DNA from: Fibrobacterota bacterium | Lineage (GTDB): Bacteria; Fibrobacterota; Chitinivibrionia; Chitinivibrionales; Chitinispirillaceae | Reading direction: 5' to 3' | Length of the DNA: 10,174 nucleotides | Assembly: GCA_023459055.1 (NCBI GenBank) | Contig: JAEWVR010000002.1 | Coordinates: forward strand, 1 to 10,174 | Shown here: in pieces, positions 7,366 to 10,174 of the stretch | Layout of the letters: each line of letters starts with the position of its first letter | Position numbering within the stretch: the stretch's first letter is position 1 | The notes under the pieces: generated by a model | Told to the model about the DNA's origin: nothing | Databases searched by the model: none | The model's input: only the letters and a program-made list of their open reading frames with translations | Position numbers and translations under genes: made by a program

Positions 7366-7923
7366 ATGAAAAAGAGTTTTTTATTGATGGTTATTGTTTC
7401 TTCTATTTCTTTTGGAAAAATACCTGAGAGAGAAATAACTCTTCAAAATTTCTTATGGACAAAATTTCCAGTTGAGTATTCAGAATCTGACCCAAACAAT
7501 AATAAAAATACCATTTATGGAGTAGGCAGATTGTATTTGAATTTTGAAAAGGGATTTATCGAAATTATCGGATTAAGAGAATCAGCCCAAGAAAAGAATA
7601 GATACAATTTATTTTTTTATAAAATTATGCTTACCAATTCAATTAAGTTAGATTCTTTAAGCTACACTTTTGAAGGTAAATCTGATAATTTAAGTCGAAA
7701 AATAAGTGGTATTGTAGAATTTGAGCCTATAAATCCTGAAATGTCAATGTTTAAAATTAAGAAATTTGAAATGAATTATGAACAGATTTCGAAAATAACA
7801 AATGTTCTTTCAAAAAAAGGTCAAGAAATATTATTAAAATTCAATGACGTTAACTTTGAAGATAAAGGAACTATTAATAGTAAAGGTGAAATAATGAAAA
7901 ATACCCTTTATCCACCTGAATAA
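7366..7923 (+). CDS. Small secreted protein of unknown function (cassette 1 cargo)
   Basis: 185 residues. The start at ATG 7366 is supported by AAAGGA (7354-7359) and gives a clean signal peptide, MKKSFLLMVIVSSISFG; an in-frame ATG at 7330 would add 12 residues and bury it. The mature protein is polar and mixed charge. It has alternating strand-like segments (TIYGVGRLYLNFEKGFIEIIG, YNLFFYKIML, LDSLSYTFEG) and a charged middle, with no cysteines and no membrane segment after the signal. I recognise no family. It is the only gene in cassette 1 and is strongly AT-rich compared with the recombinase, consistent with acquisition from another source. It probably depends on transcription coming through from upstream, since I see no clear promoter in its leader. 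No function is assigned; export to the periplasm or outside is the only supported property. Confidence 0.75.
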   Translation: MKKSFLLMVIVSSISFGKIPEREITLQNFLWTKFPVEYSESDPNNNKNTIYGVGRLYLNFEKGFIEIIGLRESAQEKNRYNLFFYKIMLTNSIKLDSLSYTFEGKSDNLSRKISGIVEFEPINPEMSMFKIKKFEMNYEQISKITNVLSKKGQEILLKFNDVNFEDKGTINSKGEIMKNTLYPPE

Positions 7924-7939
7924 TAATTTTTTAAAACAA

Positions 7940-7955
7940 TCGCCATCCATGGCGA
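7940..7955. other. Small hairpin at the cassette 1 right end
   Basis: TCGCCA (7940-7945) pairs with TGGCGA (7950-7955) around the loop TCCA. It sits one base before the right terminal inverted repeat (7957-7987) and mirrors the hairpin at the left end (7301-7317). No T-run follows, so it is unlikely to be an intrinsic terminator. Confidence 0.45.
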
Positions 7956-7980
7956 GAAGGATGCCCAATTAACAACAGAC

Positions 7981-8056
7981 AAACAACAGGCAAAGCACAA
8001 AAATTTACTCCACTATCGTTCCGTAAATCTTCGTGCGGTTTGCCAACCCGTTGTTT
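7981..8056 (+). other. attC-like recombination site 1
   Basis: Order: AAACAAC (7981-7987), a single A, GGCAAA (7989-7994), GCAC (7995-7998), ATTTAC (8003-8008), a 14-base loop starting TCCACTATC, GTAAAT (8023-8028), GTGC (8033-8036), an unpaired GG (8037-8038), TTTGCC (8039-8044), spacer AACCC, and GTTGTTT (8050-8056). The three stem pairs are exact complements and the outer 7-mers pair with each other. The plan matches a folded integron attC: outer boxes, spacer, inner boxes, extrahelical bases, variable tip. The right box departs from the classical GTTRRRY at one or more positions. Confidence 0.7.
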
Positions 8057-8085
8057 TCAATAGAGTTCTGAAACTTGGCCATGAA

Positions 8086-8102
8086 GCCCACATCGTGTGG
8101 GC
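8086..8102 (+). other. Small hairpin at the cassette 2 left end
   Basis: GCCCACA (8086-8092) pairs with TGTGGGC (8096-8102) around the loop TCG. TGAA before and AAAAG after are shared with the hairpin at 7301-7317. The stem ends nine bases before the purine-rich ribosome binding region of the cassette gene. Confidence 0.5.
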
Positions 8103-8125
8103 AAAAGCAAGAAGAAAGATTACAA

Positions 8126-8815
8126 ATGGATTCAAAAGTAGTAAACAAAGCTATTCGAGATGTCATAAGACCATTCTTAAAAGAAAATGAATTCACAAAG
8201 TTTACCGGTCGAGACTCATGGCGTGTTAAGAAGGATACCATTGAAGTTATAAATTTCCAATCCTTCAACTCATACAACGCTGACATATTGGGAGTTACGT
8301 CTTTTTCATTTGGAGTAAATTTAGGTGTTTAATACAAGGGAATAAACTCTATTCCATTTGCTCAAAAAATTAACAAAGATTACCCAAAGGAATGCGAATG
8401 TCAAGCGAGAAGATCTCTATTGAAAAACATTGAACAAGAAAATTCTAGTCCTAACGTTTGGTACATTGAAAAAAATGGTTCAAACATTGAAGAATGCATA
8501 ATTGATGTCAGGAACATTTTGTTAGAAATGGGGTTAGATTGGCTAGATAGATTTTCCGACTTAAATTATGCACTAAACGCATTCTGTGAAAAAGAGGAGA
8601 CTTTTCTCCACAATTCCATTGCAGTAGAGATGATTGGTGGTAGACCTTTTTCAATTGCGAGAGCTGAAGCAGTTTCAGGAATATGTAAAAGTTTAAATAA
8701 AATTCAGGAAGCAATTGACTATTTCAAAAAAGTAGAGACAGATCCTTTTTACAAGAATAAAGACGTAGACATTCAATCCAAAGTAGACGCTTTGAAATTA
8801 TTGCTAGGGAATTGA
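8126..8815 (+). pseudogene. DUF4304-like gene with one in-frame stop codon (cassette 2 cargo)
   Basis: ATG 8126 follows a purine-rich site (GAAGAAAGA, 8111-8119). The frame runs 68 codons and meets TAA at 8330-8332. It then continues open in the same frame, without indel, to the stop at 8813-8815, giving 229 codon positions including the internal stop. The joined protein reads as one DUF4304-type domain: IRPFLKENEFTKFTGRDSWR and VINFQSFNSYN before the stop, FGVNLGV at it, then YKGINSIPFAQK, KECECQARRSL, GLDWLDRFSDLNYAL and a C-terminal helical part. The sequence around the break suggests an original Tyr codon (TAT or TAC) changed to TAA. Family members are cytoplasmic and of unknown function, common in accessory regions. 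The rest of the frame is undamaged, so inactivation is recent, or a sequencing error or readthrough is involved. ATG 8420 is an internal codon and a poor independent start. Confidence 0.75.
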
Positions 8816-8828
8816 AAACGAAAGGTAG

Positions 8829-8851
8829 GCAAAGCCCGTCCCTGGGCTTGC
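8829..8851. other. Hairpin at the cassette 2 right end
   Basis: AAGCCC (8832-8837) pairs with GGGCTT (8844-8849) around GTCCCT. The stem is extended by GC/GC (8829-8830 and 8850-8851) past an unpaired A at 8831. It lies 10 bases before the right terminal inverted repeat and 13 bases after the stop codon of the cargo gene. No T-run follows. Confidence 0.45.
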
Positions 8852-8886
8852 AATATTATATGGACAAGTTTCAGAACCCTACAGAC

Positions 8887-8965
8887 AAACAACACGGGCA
8901 GCCCAAAATGTTTGCTCCATTACCATTACGCAAACACTTCGGGCGAGTGCCCGAGCACGTTGCAT
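8887..8965 (+). other. attC-like recombination site 2
   Basis: Same plan as site 1 with different stem sequences: AAACAAC (8887-8893), A, CGGGCA (8895-8900), GCCC (8901-8904), GTTTGC (8910-8915), a 14-base loop starting TCCATTACC, GCAAAC (8930-8935), GGGC (8941-8944), an unpaired GAG (8945-8947), TGCCCG (8948-8953), spacer AGCAC, and GTTGCAT (8959-8965). Every stem differs from site 1 yet remains fully complementary. The 14 bases ACAGACAAACAACA at the left edge are shared exactly with site 1. Confidence 0.7.
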
Positions 8966-9009
8966 GCCATAAATTTGTACAAAAGAATGGCGGCGGAGAA
9001 ACAAAGTGA

Positions 9010-9045
9010 TAATTTGAAACGTTCTAATTGTAACATTTCAAATTA
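9010..9045. promoter_or_regulatory. 10-bp inverted repeat in the leader of the cassette 3 gene
   Basis: TAATTTGAAA (9010-9019) and TTTCAAATTA (9036-9045) are perfect complements 16 bases apart. An inner GTT/AAC (9021-9023 and 9032-9034) can extend the stem. It ends two bases before the ribosome binding sequence (AAAAGGA). It could be an operator or an mRNA leader hairpin. TTGAAA at 9014-9019 resembles a -35 element but has no convincing -10. Confidence 0.4.
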
Positions 9046-9058
9046 AAAAAGGATAAAA

Positions 9059-9904
9059 ATGGATAAATTAACAAAAACCAAAAATATTTTACTAATTTCA
9101 ATGTCAATAATGGTAATATGCGCAATTTCTTTAACTGGTATTTCGAAAATGCAAACATATTATAAGTGGAAAAAGCAGAGGAATGAGAGTCAAGACAATA
9201 GATATCGATCTAATTTAATTTCTTTAGAAAAAGTTAAAGTAAATTCTGAAAAAGGTTTGGAACAAAATATTGCATATCATGAATTCTTTGTTATAGATTC
9301 TGTAAAAAAACAGTACCTAATTCCAGTATCGCAGAAATCGATAAATGAAGAAATGGTGGGTTACGGTGCTGGTGGTGGTGGTGACCCAAGAAATCGATCC
9401 CGAAACATGTTTAGTGCTTATTATTTTGATAGAATTTATCCTTATCGAGGCATTTTTAACAACCTGATTTTATATAATTCAATGAACAGCACTTCAATTT
9501 GTCTTTTCAATCAACGAATAGCAATAATTGATTTCGTACCCATCATTAATAATAATTATAAAAAGAAATTATTTATTCTGGTAAGTACTGATGACACTAA
9601 TAATGATAGTATACTAAATAAAGATGATTTACTATTGCCACTAATGTATGATTTCGAAGAAAAGAAGATGGATACATTGGCAGAGAAAAACCAATTGATA
9701 TTAGATTATAAATATATTAAAGAAACAAATGAGATTTTCCTATCTGTTGCCATTGACAAAAACAATAATAATATGTTTGATTTTAAGTATGAATCTAATA
9801 TTTTAGAAAAGTACGATGAAGAATTAAATAAGTTTATTCCTGTATTAAACGATTCACTGAGCGCTTTTATGAAGAACATGCTAAACAGTAAAACAAAAAA
9901 ATAA
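9059..9904 (+). CDS. Membrane-anchored protein with EF-hand-like Asp/Asn loops (cassette 3 cargo)
   Basis: 281 residues. ATG 9059 follows AAAAGGA with suitable spacing. Residues 8-27 (KNILLISMSIMVICAISLTG) form a single N-terminal membrane anchor or uncleaved signal, with the rest probably outside the cytoplasm. A Gly-rich turn, GYGAGGGGDPRN, lies near residue 105. Two acidic loops follow: STDDTNNDSILNKDD (about 177-191) and VAIDKNNNNMFDFKYES (about 231-247). Both have the Asp-x-Asn-x-Asp/Asn spacing of EF-hand or dockerin-type calcium loops, and similar paired loops occur in hypothetical proteins of Bacteroidota-like genomes. Calcium binding is inferred only. No enzymatic motif is visible. 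The gene is highly AT-rich, with long A runs and many Asn and Lys codons, unlike the recombinase or the upstream secreted-protein genes. This fits foreign cargo. Confidence 0.75.
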   Translation: MDKLTKTKNILLISMSIMVICAISLTGISKMQTYYKWKKQRNESQDNRYRSNLISLEKVKVNSEKGLEQNIAYHEFFVIDSVKKQYLIPVSQKSINEEMVGYGAGGGGDPRNRSRNMFSAYYFDRIYPYRGIFNNLILYNSMNSTSICLFNQRIAIIDFVPIINNNYKKKLFILVSTDDTNNDSILNKDDLLLPLMYDFEEKKMDTLAEKNQLILDYKYIKETNEIFLSVAIDKNNNNMFDFKYESNILEKYDEELNKFIPVLNDSLSAFMKNMLNSKTKK

Positions 9905-9966
9905 TTGTTCAATCTTGTAATATTAAATAAGGAAGACCGCCGCCGAAGAATGTACAAATTTACAGC

Positions 9967-10060
9967 ATGCAACAGCGACAGCTTGCCATACTGTAAAGTA
10001 AAGCTCCGAAGACTCCGCATTACTTTACAGTACAGCAAGCGGTGCCGCGACCCGTTGTTT
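9967..10060 (+). other. attC-like recombination site 3 (long-stem variant)
   Basis: Order: ATGCAAC (9967-9973), A, GCGACA (9975-9980), GCTTGC (9981-9986), a CA/CA internal mismatch, a 13-bp stem TACTGTAAAGTAA (9989-10001) with its complement (10020-10032), an 18-base tip containing CTCC, GCAAGC (10035-10040), an unpaired GG (10041-10042), TGCCGC (10043-10048), spacer GACCC, and GTTGTTT (10054-10060). The first stem pairs at five of six positions. The layout of boxes, spacers and bulge equals sites 1 and 2, but the tip stem is much longer and the left-flank sequence is unrelated. Confidence 0.68.
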
Positions 10061-10174
10061 TACATAAAATTTTCCACTAAGAAAAGGCCGGCTTGAAATA
10101 AGAAAAATGGAGTTTATGAAATTGCATTGTTGTCAAGACTCTATCGATTATAAAGGAAACGGGCTGAGCCGTAA
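10054..10174 (+). mobile_element. Gene cassette 4, left end only
   Basis: The sequence after the third attC-like site starts with GTTGTTT and continues with an AT-rich leader, the start expected of another cassette. The window ends before its right end, so its inverted repeat and attC-like site cannot be checked. Confidence 0.45.
10107..10174 (+). CDS. Possible start of the cassette 4 gene (partial)
   Basis: An open frame runs from ATG 10107 (or ATG 10116 in the same frame) to the window end and reads MEFMKLHCCQDSIDYKGNGL. It lies 53 bases inside the cassette start, as other cassette genes do (about 48-98 bases). The ribosome binding region is weak (AATAAGAAAA before 10107). Too little is visible to name a family. 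Confidence 0.35.
   Translation, partial: MEFMKLHCCQDSIDYKGNGLSR

Larger units (their letters stand above)
7268..8049 (+). mobile_element. Gene cassette 1
   Basis: A 782-base unit starting at GTTGTTT and ending just before the next GTTGTTT at 8050. Its terminal inverted repeats are 7268-7297 and 7957-7987. They include a perfect 17-bp block (GTTAATTGGGCATCCTT at 7281-7297, complement at 7957-7973) plus the GTTGTTT/AAACAAC ends. One AT-rich gene lies inside in the array direction. Small hairpins flank it at 7301-7317 and 7940-7955, and an attC-like site ends it. Mobility is inferred from architecture. Confidence 0.65.
8050..8958 (+). mobile_element. Gene cassette 2
   Basis: A 909-base unit between two GTTG boxes. 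Its own terminal inverted repeats are 8050-8080 and 8862-8893; they share AAGTTTCAGAAC in inverted form plus the GTTGTTT/AAACAAC ends and differ completely from those of cassettes 1 and 3. Hairpins lie just inside each end (8086-8102 and 8829-8851). The cargo is a DUF4304-like gene interrupted by a stop codon. The terminal attC-like site is 8887-8965. Confidence 0.65.
8959..10053 (+). mobile_element. Gene cassette 3
   Basis: A 1095-base unit from GTTGCAT to the base before GTTGTTT at 10054. Its terminal inverted repeats are 8959-8996 and 9937-9973. They share GGCGGCGG/CCGCCGCC, a 12-base block around TTTGTACA, and GTTGCATGC/GCATGCAAC. The first bases, GTTGCAT, are complementary to the left box ATGCAAC of its own attC-like site. 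That is what an excised circle would need for its boxes to pair. It carries one AT-rich gene in the array direction. Confidence 0.65.

Noticed and set aside
7975..8965. CRISPR array from the shared ACAGACAAACAACA repeats
   Set aside because: Only two copies, about 900 bases apart with a gene between them, and no cas genes. They are the left edges of recombination sites.
8812..9009. 65-codon plus-strand frame overlapping the end of the DUF4304-like gene
   Set aside because: It runs across the second attC-like site and the cassette ends. Its coding look comes from the structured repeat, and it has no family resemblance.
9905..10096. 63-codon plus-strand frame after the cassette 3 gene
   Set aside because: It spans the third attC-like site and crosses the cassette boundary, with no convincing start signal.

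Overview
The window reads as a piece of chromosome from an environmental bacterium, most likely Fibrobacterota or a relative. That call is an inference. It rests on a secreted CE6-type esterase and a large secreted cytochrome-like protein, both with C-terminal domains resembling type IX secretion sorting domains (the second carries a YPNPF motif). No rRNA or tRNA is present to fix the taxonomy.

Layout: (1) 64-795, the 3' part of a serine hydrolase (beta-lactamase fold) gene that lacks its catalytic N-terminus. (2) 1108-2229 on the minus strand, a secreted carbohydrate esterase. (3) 2508-5318, divergent from it, a secreted beta-propeller protein with two CxxCH haem sites, resembling the alpha-subunit family of hydrazine synthase. 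(4) 5319-5757, an intergenic region with a REP-like hairpin, a possible terminator and several inverted or direct repeats. (5) 5758-7209, a tyrosine recombinase. (6) 7210-10174, an integron-like array: an attI-like site, then four units in the recombinase's orientation (three complete, the fourth cut by the window end), each of the complete units holding one AT-rich gene and ending in a structured attC-like site.

The array is the notable content. The three attC-like sites (7981-8056, 8887-8965, 9967-10060) differ in sequence but fold to the same plan: a 7-nt box ending in AAC, a single A, a 6-bp stem, a second stem, a third stem, a loop containing CTCC, a 2-3 nt bulge on the right strand, a 5-nt spacer, and GTTGNNT. 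The stems are kept by compensatory changes. Each complete cassette also has its own 30-38 nt terminal inverted repeats, which would lengthen the folded site in the excised circle. The recombinase has all catalytic residues and an integron-like SAM_4-type core-binding domain. It appears to lack the IntI-specific insertion and carries about 190 extra N-terminal residues.

Cassette cargo: a small secreted protein of unknown function; a DUF4304-like gene broken by one in-frame stop codon; and a membrane-anchored protein with two EF-hand-like Asp/Asn loops. A fourth cassette begins at 10054. Cassette genes lie 48-98 bases inside the cassette start and most have their own ribosome binding sites. No strong cassette promoter is obvious, so transcription from the recombinase side is plausible.
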